A DNA stretch of 64,000 nucleotides from Nitratiruptor sp. SB155-2. GTDB lineage: Bacteria > Campylobacterota > Campylobacteria > Campylobacterales > Nitratiruptoraceae. Shown here one piece after another: positions 46,442-55,492 of this stretch (position 1 is its first letter; every line of letters begins with the position of its first letter). The stretch lies in contig NC_009662.1 in NCBI RefSeq assembly GCF_000010325.1, positions 888,501 to 952,500 on the forward strand. The letters are read 5' to 3'. The notes under the pieces were generated by a model. It was not told where the DNA came from. It saw nothing but the letters and a program-made list of their open reading frames with translations, and did no database searches. The position numbers and the translations under genes are program-made.

Positions 46442-48352
46442 TTATAGTATGTTTGCCACATTTTCCAAATCGTTGAAATAGAGGATTTTTTCTTCTTTAA
46501 AGTATTTAAAAGCCTCTTCAAAGGAGCCCTCACCAAAAAACACCGGAACAATATTCTCTTTTTTGCCAATGGTTTTGGCAATTGCCAAACCATCCGTCAT
46601 CAACTGTGGTGTTGCCAGAATGAATATGAGAAGATGGGGCTTGTACAAAATCTCAAGTGCCGCTTTGTAACGGTCAGCCGTCGCATCGCCTATGATATCC
46701 ACGGGATTGTTGTGCGACCATGTTGGCGGCAAAACGGCATTGAGCCGTTCAATCTCATCATCACTCAGTGCATATACTCTTTTGCCCTGCTGTACCACAA
46801 TATCGGTCAAAATAGTGCCAGGACCTCCCGCATTTGTAATGATAAGCACCTCTTCGTACTGGTCGAATTTTGGAGCGAAAATCAGTTCATCGATATCTTT
46901 TTTGATTAACGCTCCTGCCGCGAAGCTGAGTCCCACCAGCATCTCATAGCTTCCACTGATGTTGCCGGTATGGGAGAATGCAGCTTTTTTCGCCTCTTTG
47001 GTTTTTCCCGACTTATATACAAAAATCGGTTTTTTAGATTCTCTGATCGCTTTGAGATACCTTTTACCATCCTTTAGTCCTTCGGCATAGATATTGATGA
47101 AGTGACACTCCTCTTTGGCGTTTAGTTCCTCGATCGCATCGGCAAAATCAAAATCAGCCATATTCCCTAATGAGATAATATGAGAAAAGCCGATGGAGTG
47201 GGAGGTGGCTTTATCGATGAGTGCGGCAAGGACCGCTCCAGATTGGGAGACAAGACCTATGTCTCCAGGCAAAATATCGGTTTTGGCAAATGTGAGATTG
47301 AGCCTTTTTGAAGCGTTGTAGATTCCGAGACAGTTTGGCCCGACAATATTCATACCATATTTTTGTGCTGTCTCGCTCATCTGCTCTTCGGCTTGCTCGT
47401 TGCCACTCTCCTTGAAACCTGCCGAAATCACTACAACGTTTTTGACTCCTTTTTGCCCGAGCTGCTCCAACAGATCCAACACATATCCAGGAGGTATGGC
47501 AATGACGGCAGTGTCGATAGAAGGAAGTTCCTCTACGGAATGGTACACTTTTTGATCAAAAAGTGTATTTAGTCTAGGATTGACAAAGTAGATGTTCGCA
47601 TTGCTTTTAAGAGCATTTTTAGCAATGGCATATCCTACTTTTTCAGGCTTGTCGGTAGCACCAAATATCGCTACGTTCTCATTTTCAAACAGGTCATAGA
47701 CTCGTTTTCTTCTTTTGTGGTGAAATTTGCTTCCTCGTTTGATTCTTGCATCCACTGCAACAAAACCATCATCTGTATAGATGAGGGGGTTGATATCAAA
47801 TTCGCTGATATTCTCTTCGAGAAAAAGTTGTTGAAACTTTTGAATCGTATCCAAGAGATATTCGATTTTGTACTCTTTGCCTCTGAAATGTGGAAACATT
47901 TTCGATACTTTTGTAGTTTTAAAGCTTCTTAAAATCTCATCTTTGTTTGCATACACATCGATATAACAGATATCTTTAAGGATTTCAAGCATTACACCGC
48001 CCTTGCCAAAGAGCAGGACCTCCTCAAAAATAGGGTCGTAAATGCCGCCAATGTAAAACTCTTCGCCATGTAGCTCTTCTTCTACGATGAATCTGTCGTT
48101 TAGATCCAAGAAAATGCCGTGAATTTGTAAACTGTTGATGATTTCTCTTTTTGCTTCTTGCAGTTCATCCATAGAATGAATGCCAGTGCGGACTCCTCCT
48201 ACATCGCTTTTATGGACTACCTTGTCGCTGGCTATCTTCAATACGGCCGGGAATCTATCAAAACTGAGCATGTGATCAATTTCATAAACTGCATATTTTG
48301 GTACATTTATCCCATAGCGCCGCAGTAGCTCATAAATTTCAAACTCTTTCAT
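46442..48352 (-). CDS. ADP-forming acyl-CoA (acetyl-CoA) synthetase, beta-alpha fusion
   Basis: 636 residues. An ATP-grasp beta part comes first (about 1-210; KIASDKVVHKSDVGGV, NPLIYTDDGFVAVDARI), then the alpha part with CoA-binding fold (NVAIFGATDKPEKVGYA) and succinyl-CoA-ligase-like domains (GPNCLGIYN, FSHTGNISGSYEM with the phospho-His). Reaction: acyl-CoA + ADP + Pi to acid + ATP + CoA, reversible. Many fused homologues have the alpha part first, so this order is notable. Start at ATG 48352, nine bases after AAAGG; the TTG nine bases earlier is too close to it. Substrate presumed acetate from the PDH and PPS neighbours. Confidence 0.85.
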   Translation of the reverse strand: MKEFEIYELLRRYGINVPKYAVYEIDHMLSFDRFPAVLKIASDKVVHKSDVGGVRTGIHSMDELQEAKREIINSLQIHGIFLDLNDRFIVEEELHGEEFYIGGIYDPIFEEVLLFGKGGVMLEILKDICYIDVYANKDEILRSFKTTKVSKMFPHFRGKEYKIEYLLDTIQKFQQLFLEENISEFDINPLIYTDDGFVAVDARIKRGSKFHHKRRKRVYDLFENENVAIFGATDKPEKVGYAIAKNALKSNANIYFVNPRLNTLFDQKVYHSVEELPSIDTAVIAIPPGYVLDLLEQLGQKGVKNVVVISAGFKESGNEQAEEQMSETAQKYGMNIVGPNCLGIYNASKRLNLTFAKTDILPGDIGLVSQSGAVLAALIDKATSHSIGFSHIISLGNMADFDFADAIEELNAKEECHFINIYAEGLKDGKRYLKAIRESKKPIFVYKSGKTKEAKKAAFSHTGNISGSYEMLVGLSFAAGALIKKDIDELIFAPKFDQYEEVLIITNAGGPGTILTDIVVQQGKRVYALSDDEIERLNAVLPPTWSHNNPVDIIGDATADRYKAALEILYKPHLLIFILATPQLMTDGLAIAKTIGKKENIVPVFFGEGSFEEAFKYFKEEKILYFNDLENVANIL

Positions 48353-48364
48353 TATCATCAACCT

Positions 48365-49189
48365 TTAATATAGATCTGCATAGTAGCTGCTTCGAACCAA
48401 TATTCCACTGATTACATGTTCAATACCGCACTCTTTTGCTAAATGCGCCAATTCGTCAAACTCCTCTTGTGTATAATACTTTTGCACCTTTGCGTTGCTG
48501 GATGAGGGCTGTAGATACTGTCCGATAGTCAGCTGCGAAACTCCTGCCTGTACCAGGTCTTGAAAACTTCGGATGAGATCTCGTTTTGTCTCACCAAGTC
48601 CCACCATCACAGAACTTTTCGTTTTTATGCCAGATGTTGTATAGGTCTCAAGAACCTCCAAACTTCTTTTGTAACTCCCGGCGCTTTTTATTCTTTTAAA
48701 AAGAGGCTCCACCGTTTCGATGTTATGGGCCAATTTGTAGGGATTTGCATCGATGACTTTTTGCACTGCCTTTTTGTTTCCTTGAAAGTCTGGGGTAAGG
48801 AGTTCCACTTTTGTGTAAGGATTCTCTTTTTGTATTGCCTGGCAAACGGCGTAAAATTGGTCAGAGCCAAAATCACTCAAATCGTCTCTATCTACTGATG
48901 TGATCACAACATAGGAAAGTCCCATCTCTTTTACGGCCTTTGCTATTCGCGTTGGCTCTGTTTCATCTATTTCTTGGGGTTTCCCGTGAAAGACATTGCA
49001 AAATCTACACCTTCTTGTACAGATATTTCCCAGAATCATAAAAGTAGCAGTGCCTCTTGAAAAACATTCTACGATATTTGGACATTTTGCCGATATACAG
49101 ATGGTATGAAGCGAGTGCCGGTCTAATACGGTTTGTGTTTTTCCGATGAGTTCTGGTGAGGGTGCTTTGACTCTAGGCTTTAAAACCAT
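48365..49189 (-). CDS. lipA: Lipoyl synthase
   Basis: 274-residue radical SAM enzyme that inserts two sulfurs into the octanoyl arm. Both iron-sulfur sites are visible: C31, C36 and C42 (auxiliary cluster), C57, C61 and C64 (CTRRCRFC), and the RSSYY motif near the end is the last auxiliary ligand. Start overlaps lipB by 17 bases. It matures the lipoyl lysine of the PDH E2 in the same cluster. Confidence 0.96.
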   Translation of the reverse strand: MVLKPRVKAPSPELIGKTQTVLDRHSLHTICISAKCPNIVECFSRGTATFMILGNICTRRCRFCNVFHGKPQEIDETEPTRIAKAVKEMGLSYVVITSVDRDDLSDFGSDQFYAVCQAIQKENPYTKVELLTPDFQGNKKAVQKVIDANPYKLAHNIETVEPLFKRIKSAGSYKRSLEVLETYTTSGIKTKSSVMVGLGETKRDLIRSFQDLVQAGVSQLTIGQYLQPSSSNAKVQKYYTQEEFDELAHLAKECGIEHVISGILVRSSYYADLY

Positions 49190-49739
49190 ACTCTACCGCC
49201 TTAATCGCTAGCGTTTTTGCTGTTTCCATATTCACATTATATCCCTCGTTTATTAACGAAGTTGCTTTGATTCCACTCAAGCCACAGGGAGCTATTTTGT
49301 TGAAGTTTTCCAGATGTGGATCCACATGAAGAGAAACGCCGTGTTTGCTAAAACCTCCGGTATAGCGGAATCCTAAAGAGGCAATTTTTCTGTTTTGGAT
49401 ATAGTAGCCTGGTTTTTTCTTGTCATACTGAATGTTTTTGTCAAAAAAATGAAAAAAATAGTCCAAGGAGCAAAGCACTTTCGCATAGAACTTTGGCGGA
49501 TTTGGGACACGAAAAGCAAAATAGAGCATCAAGCACCCTTCATCGAAGTAGGTAATGGAACCACCTCTGTCTGTGCGTATTACCGGCAAATCAGTTTCGT
49601 AGTTTTCACTTCCTATCGTATAGACAGGATGATGCGTACAGAGTAAAAGATGGTCCTCGTATTGGGCTTTTTGTATGAAATCTTCCAAGACTTCATTGCA
49701 CTTTTCGTATGGCAGCAGTCCCAAATCGACAATCTTCAT
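49173..49739 (-). CDS. lipB: Octanoyltransferase (lipoate biosynthesis)
   Basis: 188 residues. Moves octanoyl from acyl carrier protein to lipoyl domains. Catalytic K119 (NRKIASLGF) and C152 (PCGLSGIKATSL) are present, as are THHPVYTIG and RGGSITYF. Starts on the aldolase stop (TAATG) and overlaps lipA, so lipB-lipA are coupled. Confidence 0.95.
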   Translation of the reverse strand: MKIVDLGLLPYEKCNEVLEDFIQKAQYEDHLLLCTHHPVYTIGSENYETDLPVIRTDRGGSITYFDEGCLMLYFAFRVPNPPKFYAKVLCSLDYFFHFFDKNIQYDKKKPGYYIQNRKIASLGFRYTGGFSKHGVSLHVDPHLENFNKIAPCGLSGIKATSLINEGYNVNMETAKTLAIKAVEYGFKA

Positions 49740-50647
49740 TATGCTTCCAAAATTTTTATCGCTTCATCGACGCTTTTATCTTCACAAGTGATGGCATAGA
49801 TGGCATTAGCCATTTTGATAGCCTCTTCAAGAGGTCTTTGATGGATATTTCTTCCTGTACCGTTCCCTCTTGTACCACCGATATGGATCTGATCGTAGAG
49901 CTCTTGCAAAAAGGTTCTCTCATCTATTTTTTTGCCCCCTTCACACAAAACGCCACAATTTCCGGCAGCAACTGTCGCTTCAATAAGCAGTTCCGGTATG
50001 AATTTTCCATCTTTATATGGAACTTTCACTTTTGCAAAATCGGCTCCCAGACAGAGTGCCACTCCGGCAGCACCGGCTATCAGATGGGGATCATGTTCAT
50101 CTTTTACAAAATTTCCTTTGGGGTACATCCATAAAACGGCCAGGTATCCATGTTTGTGGGCTGTGTGAACGATATTGGCAGCCTCAGTGAGCATACTGTG
50201 TTCATGTTCGCTTCCAAGATAGACTGTATATCCAAAACCTTGGAGGTTGATACCGCTGTATCTTGCAAACTCTATCGCTTCTTCAACCTCGATCCATTGC
50301 TGGGAATAGGGATCTTTTGCAGAGTATGGGATAATGTTTGTTTTTGAATTGAGTTTGATGAGATATGGAATCTTTTTGTAATCTGGGGCATATCTGCTGA
50401 TTAGCCCAAACTGTGTGGCAAAAACGCCGACTTTCGCCTTGGAAGCGATTTTGAAAAGATGCTCGGGGTTGTTGTCTTCCAGTGGAATGCCGGGACCATA
50501 AAAATCATTGTTGAGATGCTCGACCTTTTGGTCGCCTGCAAAAAGCATGAGTCTGCCAGTACCATTTGTCGTCTCTTGTAAATGGGCTAAGAACTCTCCC
50601 TTTTTTTCAGGAGGAACATCTGCAGGGATTAGTTTTTCCAGATTCAT
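49739..50647 (-). CDS. Class I fructose-bisphosphate aldolase of the archaeal (DhnA) type
   Basis: 302 residues of the DhnA/DeoC barrel family. The Schiff-base Lys is probably K206 in GADFAKVKVPY. Phosphate-binding loops appear as CEGGKKID and GNGTGRNIHQRP. It should cleave or form fructose 1,6-bisphosphate. This type is common in archaea and scattered in bacteria. Related aldolases with other substrates exist, but context (GAPDH, PPS, phosphoglycerate mutase, glycogen genes) favours sugar phosphates. Overlaps the LOG gene by 4 bases and lipB by 1. Confidence 0.85.
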   Translation of the reverse strand: MNLEKLIPADVPPEKKGEFLAHLQETTNGTGRLMLFAGDQKVEHLNNDFYGPGIPLEDNNPEHLFKIASKAKVGVFATQFGLISRYAPDYKKIPYLIKLNSKTNIIPYSAKDPYSQQWIEVEEAIEFARYSGINLQGFGYTVYLGSEHEHSMLTEAANIVHTAHKHGYLAVLWMYPKGNFVKDEHDPHLIAGAAGVALCLGADFAKVKVPYKDGKFIPELLIEATVAAGNCGVLCEGGKKIDERTFLQELYDQIHIGGTRGNGTGRNIHQRPLEEAIKMANAIYAITCEDKSVDEAIKILEA

Positions 50648-51567
50648 GATTTATCCTTTATATTGTCAAATAGATCCAATCCTCTCTTTTCATACCAGCC
50701 CAGAATATACTCCCAAGCCTCTTGTGCATTTTCTTTGAAAGTAAAAATGTGCAGATCTTCTGGTTCTATCGTTCCTTCGTCTACTAAAAATTTGAAATTG
50801 ATGAGTTTGTGCCAATACTCTTTCCCCACTAAAACAACGGGAATGGGCCTGTTTTTATGTGTTTGTATGAGTGTGAGAGTTTCAAAAAGCTCATCGAGTG
50901 TCCCAAAGCCTCCCGGAAAGACAACCAGTGCACATGCCCTATGCAAGAAATGCAGTTTCCTGATCGCAAAATAGTGAAATTGAAAACAGAGCTCCGGCGA
51001 TACATAAGGGTTTGGAAACTGCTCGTGAGGAAGCTGTATATTGAGCCCTATGCTTTTTGCACCTACATTATAGGCTCCTCTATTGGCTGCTTCCATAATG
51101 CCAGGACCTCCTCCTGTCATCAGCGTCAACGTGTTGTCTTCGGGTCCTTTTCCAGCTTCCCCAACCAGTTGACCAAAATTTCTCGCTTCTTCGTAATAAA
51201 TGCTCTTTTCTACCATCTTTTCAGCGATTCGCAATTCTCGTAAAAGCTGTTTGGAGTTTGGTTCTTTGTTTACAAGTTTTTGAATTTTGTTCAATTCATT
51301 CAAAGCAGTTTTTGGTTCTTTGATTCGGGCACTTCCAAATACGACAATGGTATGTTTGATACCATACTTTTTCATGATGAGCTCTGGTTTAAGATAATCC
51401 AGTTCTAATCGAACACCTCTTGTATCGTCACTCATTAAAAATCCCACATCTTCCATCGCCAATTTGTATGATGGGGAATCGAATATTTTTTGTAATAGCT
51501 CTTCTACTTTTGGCTCTTCCGTTTTGGGTTTGGGTTTTTGCCAAGGAAAAGATCTTTTTTTCATCAT
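50644..51567 (-). CDS. LOG-family (TIGR00730-like) Rossmann-fold protein
   Basis: 307 residues. Motifs TGGGPGIMEAANRGA and FPGGFGTLDELFE define the LOG family, some members of which release cytokinin-type bases or nucleobases from nucleotide monophosphates. An N-terminal extension of about 85 residues precedes the fold. Start at ATG 51567 on the preceding stop (TAATG) with AGGAG upstream; a second ATG follows at once. The open frame further upstream lies in the neighbour. Confidence 0.85.
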   Translation of the reverse strand: MMKKRSFPWQKPKPKTEEPKVEELLQKIFDSPSYKLAMEDVGFLMSDDTRGVRLELDYLKPELIMKKYGIKHTIVVFGSARIKEPKTALNELNKIQKLVNKEPNSKQLLRELRIAEKMVEKSIYYEEARNFGQLVGEAGKGPEDNTLTLMTGGGPGIMEAANRGAYNVGAKSIGLNIQLPHEQFPNPYVSPELCFQFHYFAIRKLHFLHRACALVVFPGGFGTLDELFETLTLIQTHKNRPIPVVLVGKEYWHKLINFKFLVDEGTIEPEDLHIFTFKENAQEAWEYILGWYEKRGLDLFDNIKDKS

Positions 51568-52808
51568 TACACTCCTATGAATTTCATCAGCTCTGGGCTG
51601 ATAATTGTAAGAATCCCTAGAATGAAAAGCCATATCGCGGCAATTTTTGGCCTATTTTTTCCAAAAACGAGAGCATAGATCGCTTTTAAAAAATCATTTG
51701 AACCACTGGCTATCAAAATAGCAGTCGAGATATGTTCTGTTGTAATTGTGTATTTACCTGTAAGCAAAGAGAGAACGAATGGATCTATATCGGTAAAACC
51801 GATGATAAATGAGAGGAACTGAAGTCCTAAATTGCCGTAGTTGTGCACTACAAAATTGGTCAAAAGAATCATCAATATAAAAAGTGCTGCAAAAACAAAA
51901 GCGGTTCCCAGTTCAAGAGGGTTTCTGTCATCAAACGGTGCATTATTGTTTTCAGGCTCTTTTTTATGCAGATACAGAGCTACCGCCGATCCCAGCGTAA
52001 AAAGTCCAAGCATGGGAATCACTAAATGTTTCGCTACCTCCAAATTGAAAATTGTGGCGATAAGTAAGAGTCTGATGTACATCATCGCAGTAGCCATAAT
52101 GATAGAAGCGTTGACTATTCCTACAGTTATCTCACTCTTTTTGGCAAGTACCACTGTCGTTGCAGTGGAAGAGTAGAGACCTCCTAAAATACCTGTAAGA
52201 AGATACCCTTTTTGTTTAAAGATATATTTCTGTGCGATGTAGCTACCATAACTGATTCCAGAAATCACAACAACCACAAGCCATATTTTAAAAGCGGAAA
52301 TATTTAGATAAGGTATTTTCGTATGAGGCAGAATGGGTAGGATTACCGCACTGAGCAGTAAAAATTTTCCAAGTGTTTCAAACTCTTTGATATTGAGCTT
52401 GCCAAAAAGAAATTGAAGCGATCTGTTTGCGTTGAGTAAAAAAACGATTAAGACAAATACGAGGGTTGGAAGCCATATATCAAAACGTTCAATCTCGGGA
52501 CCAAAACTGTACACAAGAGCGATGAGTAAAAATGAGATGATAGAGGCTCTCTCTTCATTGAGTTTATGAAAATAGTAGATTGCATAGATTCCAAAAAGGG
52601 TTGAAAATCCTATGATGTAGAGTGTAAAATCGATTTTAAAAAAGAGATAACCTAACATACCGATAAAAGTGAAGGTTCTCGTCGAACCTATATGGGTTCT
52701 TTTTTCTATACCTTTATCGATTCTGTAGGTTTTTAGCTCCAGCCCCACCAAAAAGGAGAGGGCTACTACATAGAGTAGATGAATAAGCTCATTGGGAACG
52801 AAATTCAT
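51567..52808 (-). CDS. MgtC/SapB + DUF4010 multi-pass membrane protein
   Basis: 413 residues, about eleven hydrophobic segments. N-terminal MgtC-like motif (FLVGLELKTYR, TRTFTFIGMLGYL) and C-terminal DUF4010 (GILGGLYSSTATTVVLA, GFTDIDPFVLSL). Function of this type is unknown; ion or small-solute transport is a reasonable guess. It overlaps the proton ATPase gene by 4 bases, suggesting a joint role at the membrane. Confidence 0.85.
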   Translation of the reverse strand: MNFVPNELIHLLYVVALSFLVGLELKTYRIDKGIEKRTHIGSTRTFTFIGMLGYLFFKIDFTLYIIGFSTLFGIYAIYYFHKLNEERASIISFLLIALVYSFGPEIERFDIWLPTLVFVLIVFLLNANRSLQFLFGKLNIKEFETLGKFLLLSAVILPILPHTKIPYLNISAFKIWLVVVVISGISYGSYIAQKYIFKQKGYLLTGILGGLYSSTATTVVLAKKSEITVGIVNASIIMATAMMYIRLLLIATIFNLEVAKHLVIPMLGLFTLGSAVALYLHKKEPENNNAPFDDRNPLELGTAFVFAALFILMILLTNFVVHNYGNLGLQFLSFIIGFTDIDPFVLSLLTGKYTITTEHISTAILIASGSNDFLKAIYALVFGKNRPKIAAIWLFILGILTIISPELMKFIGV

Positions 52809-55492
52809 ATAACTTCTATTCCTTTTACTTTTCTATAGTATTTAAGTACCGCCATTTTCACTGCGTCGTTGAAAACAAACCAGGTAAGGGCATAAGCCCA
52901 CATAAATATGGCCCAGTCCCAGCCTATTGGCATCATGAGACCAAAGCCGTACACAGCGATGATCGTTCCCAGGACTCTCGTGGAAAATGTTGCTCCAAAC
53001 AAAATCCATGATGGCCAAGGACGTTTGAAAAACCAGTCATCGATACGGGTATTGTATATCGTTCCGTGTCCTGCTATCACCATCTTTGCAAAAAAGATAG
53101 ATTGCACAAAACTGAGCCATGCATCGTTGTCTTGCATATTTACCCATATAGGAACATCGGGTAAAAAGTGAGCCGATTCTGGATGGGTTTTTAGATAGAC
53201 CATCACGATATAAAAGATCAAAAAGGAGCTGATTACACCCGCAACACCAAGCCAACTTGAAAGTACCAACATCTCATGCATATCCCAACGCACCGGCATT
53301 TTTCTCACCTTTGTATTGTCATAGGCGATTGCCAAAATAGGGATATCATTTAAAAGGGCCAATACGATGATCATAATGGCGGTCAAGGGATAAAAGTTAA
53401 ATACCACGATGGCCAAAGTCATAAAGACAATGATACGAATCGTCTCTGCAATTCTGAAAATGGTGTAGCTTTTCATTCGCTCAAATATGACACGGGCCTC
53501 TTTTATGGCATCTACAATCACCCTTAGACCAGGTGCCATCAAGATAATGTCTGCTGCCGCTCTAGCCGCATCGGTGGCACCGCTTACCGCTATGCCGGTA
53601 TCTGCTTTTTGCAGTGCAGGAGCATCGTTTACGCCGTCACCCGTCATACCTACGATGTGATCCGCTTTTTGTAGTTCATCAACGATAAAATATTTGTCTT
53701 CTGGAAAGACCTGTGCAAAACCGTTTGCCTGCTCGATAAGAGCTATGATTTCGCTTTCATGTTTTTTGACTGTTCCTGGAAGTAACTCTTTTTCATGGAG
53801 CTCTTTTCGCACCTCTTTGACGATCTGCCTTGTAAGAAGTTCGAGTTTTTCATTACTGATATCGGGATTGGTAACTTTTAAAAGAGCCTGGGAGATCACT
53901 TTTGCCAGTATCTCGTACTCTCTTGTGCTTTGACCGCGAAGCTCTTGGATATCGAGAATGTTCTCGCCTATTCCCAAAATTTTGGCAATATATCTGGCTA
54001 CGGCAATATTGTCGCCGGTAACCATCTTCACTTCCACTCCTTTAGCCTTTGCCTCTTCAACGGCCTCTTTGGAATCCTCCCTTGGTGGATCGTATAGCGG
54101 TATGAGACCTACAAAGTGAAATTTCTCTTCATCACACTCTTTATAGGCGACACCAAGGGTACGAAATCCGTTTTCTGCAAACTCTTCAATTTTGAGATTG
54201 ATCGTATCTTCGTTGAATTCGCTTGCATCACAAAGCGCCACAACCACTTGAGGAGCACCTTTGACTGTCACGATACATTTTCCGTTTTCATCTTCGGCAA
54301 CGGCTTCCGTCCTTTTTCTGACCGGATCGAAAGGTACAAATTTGGTAACACTATATTTTTGTGCAAGTTTTTCAATTCCATGCTCATCTGCATATTCGAA
54401 TATCGGTTTTTCTATTGGATCGTTGTTTTCGCGTCTACTGGCAAGTACGGCATATAAAAAAAGTTCGCTTATATTGTGAGTATCGGTAACATATGGTTCA
54501 GCTATGGTCATTTGGTTTTTCGTTAGAGTCCCTGTTTTATCTGAACACAATACATCCATCCCCGCAAGCTCTTCTATGGCAGCTAAACGACTGACAATTG
54601 CCTGCTTTCTCGCCAGACTCAATGCACCTATTGCCATGGTAACCGTCAAGACAGTAGGGAGTGCAACAGGAATAGCTGAAATGGTTAACACAAGAGAAAA
54701 AACAAGAAGTTCATAGGGGTTTTCATGCCGTGTCAATCCAAAATAGATAATGATAGCTATCATGACGATGGTAATGGCTATGAGAAAATTGCCAACACGT
54801 ATCACCATCTGTTGAAAGTGGCTTCTTTGCTCTCTTTGGGCTTTTGCCACAAGACCTACCGTTTTTCCAAAGTAGGTATTAAGACCTGTATTGACCACGA
54901 TACCTACCATTTCGCCCTGTTTGACAATAGTGTTAGAGTAGGCTATATCGTCATTTTTCTTATGAACCGGAAGAGACTCTCCTGTTAAAGCGGATTGATC
55001 GACTAGAGCATAGTCTCCCGCATCGACAATTTTCAAATCTGCTGGAATAATATCTCCAATTTTAACCTTGACGATATCTCCAGGCACCAAATCTTTTGCC
55101 AAAACCTCTTGCCACTTGCCATCTCGTAAAACGACGGCTTTTCTTGCCAACTTTTTTTTCAGTACTTTGATTGCATTCAATGCTTTAGACTCTTGGTAAA
55201 AGTCTAAAAAGGCATTCACAAAGAGCATAATGAGGATGATGTAGAACTCTTCCCAGTGTCGCACTGCCGCAGCTAAAATAGCCGCGATCTCTATCATCCA
55301 TGGAATAGGTCCCCAAAACCTTCTAAAGATTCTGTGCCAAAGAGGTTCCTCTTTTTCAGGGATCTCATTAGGACCATATTTTTGAAGTCTCTTCTTTGCC
55401 TCTTCCTCACTAAGACCCTTTTGTACATCGGTCCCCAGTTCGGCCGCAACGTGGAGAGAAGTCAATTTTTCATAATATTTCGTCTCTTTCAT
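52805..55492 (-). CDS. P3A-type proton-exporting P-type ATPase
   Basis: 895 residues with cation-ATPase N-terminal domain, ten membrane segments, SALTGESLPV actuator loop, phosphorylated Asp in CSDKTGTLTKNQMT and TGDGVNDAPALQKAD hinge. LLNDIPILAIAYDN in segment 6 keeps the Asp that carries protons in plant and yeast plasma-membrane pumps. Expected role: ATP-driven proton export. Start at ATG 55492 on the lpd stop (TGATG), with GGAG upstream; the TTG one codon earlier is less likely. An insert of about 60 residues in the nucleotide domain (NPDISNEKLELL region) is charged and helical. Confidence 0.92.
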   Translation of the reverse strand: MKETKYYEKLTSLHVAAELGTDVQKGLSEEEAKKRLQKYGPNEIPEKEEPLWHRIFRRFWGPIPWMIEIAAILAAAVRHWEEFYIILIMLFVNAFLDFYQESKALNAIKVLKKKLARKAVVLRDGKWQEVLAKDLVPGDIVKVKIGDIIPADLKIVDAGDYALVDQSALTGESLPVHKKNDDIAYSNTIVKQGEMVGIVVNTGLNTYFGKTVGLVAKAQREQRSHFQQMVIRVGNFLIAITIVMIAIIIYFGLTRHENPYELLVFSLVLTISAIPVALPTVLTVTMAIGALSLARKQAIVSRLAAIEELAGMDVLCSDKTGTLTKNQMTIAEPYVTDTHNISELFLYAVLASRRENNDPIEKPIFEYADEHGIEKLAQKYSVTKFVPFDPVRKRTEAVAEDENGKCIVTVKGAPQVVVALCDASEFNEDTINLKIEEFAENGFRTLGVAYKECDEEKFHFVGLIPLYDPPREDSKEAVEEAKAKGVEVKMVTGDNIAVARYIAKILGIGENILDIQELRGQSTREYEILAKVISQALLKVTNPDISNEKLELLTRQIVKEVRKELHEKELLPGTVKKHESEIIALIEQANGFAQVFPEDKYFIVDELQKADHIVGMTGDGVNDAPALQKADTGIAVSGATDAARAAADIILMAPGLRVIVDAIKEARVIFERMKSYTIFRIAETIRIIVFMTLAIVVFNFYPLTAIMIIVLALLNDIPILAIAYDNTKVRKMPVRWDMHEMLVLSSWLGVAGVISSFLIFYIVMVYLKTHPESAHFLPDVPIWVNMQDNDAWLSFVQSIFFAKMVIAGHGTIYNTRIDDWFFKRPWPSWILFGATFSTRVLGTIIAVYGFGLMMPIGWDWAIFMWAYALTWFVFNDAVKMAVLKYYRKVKGIEVI

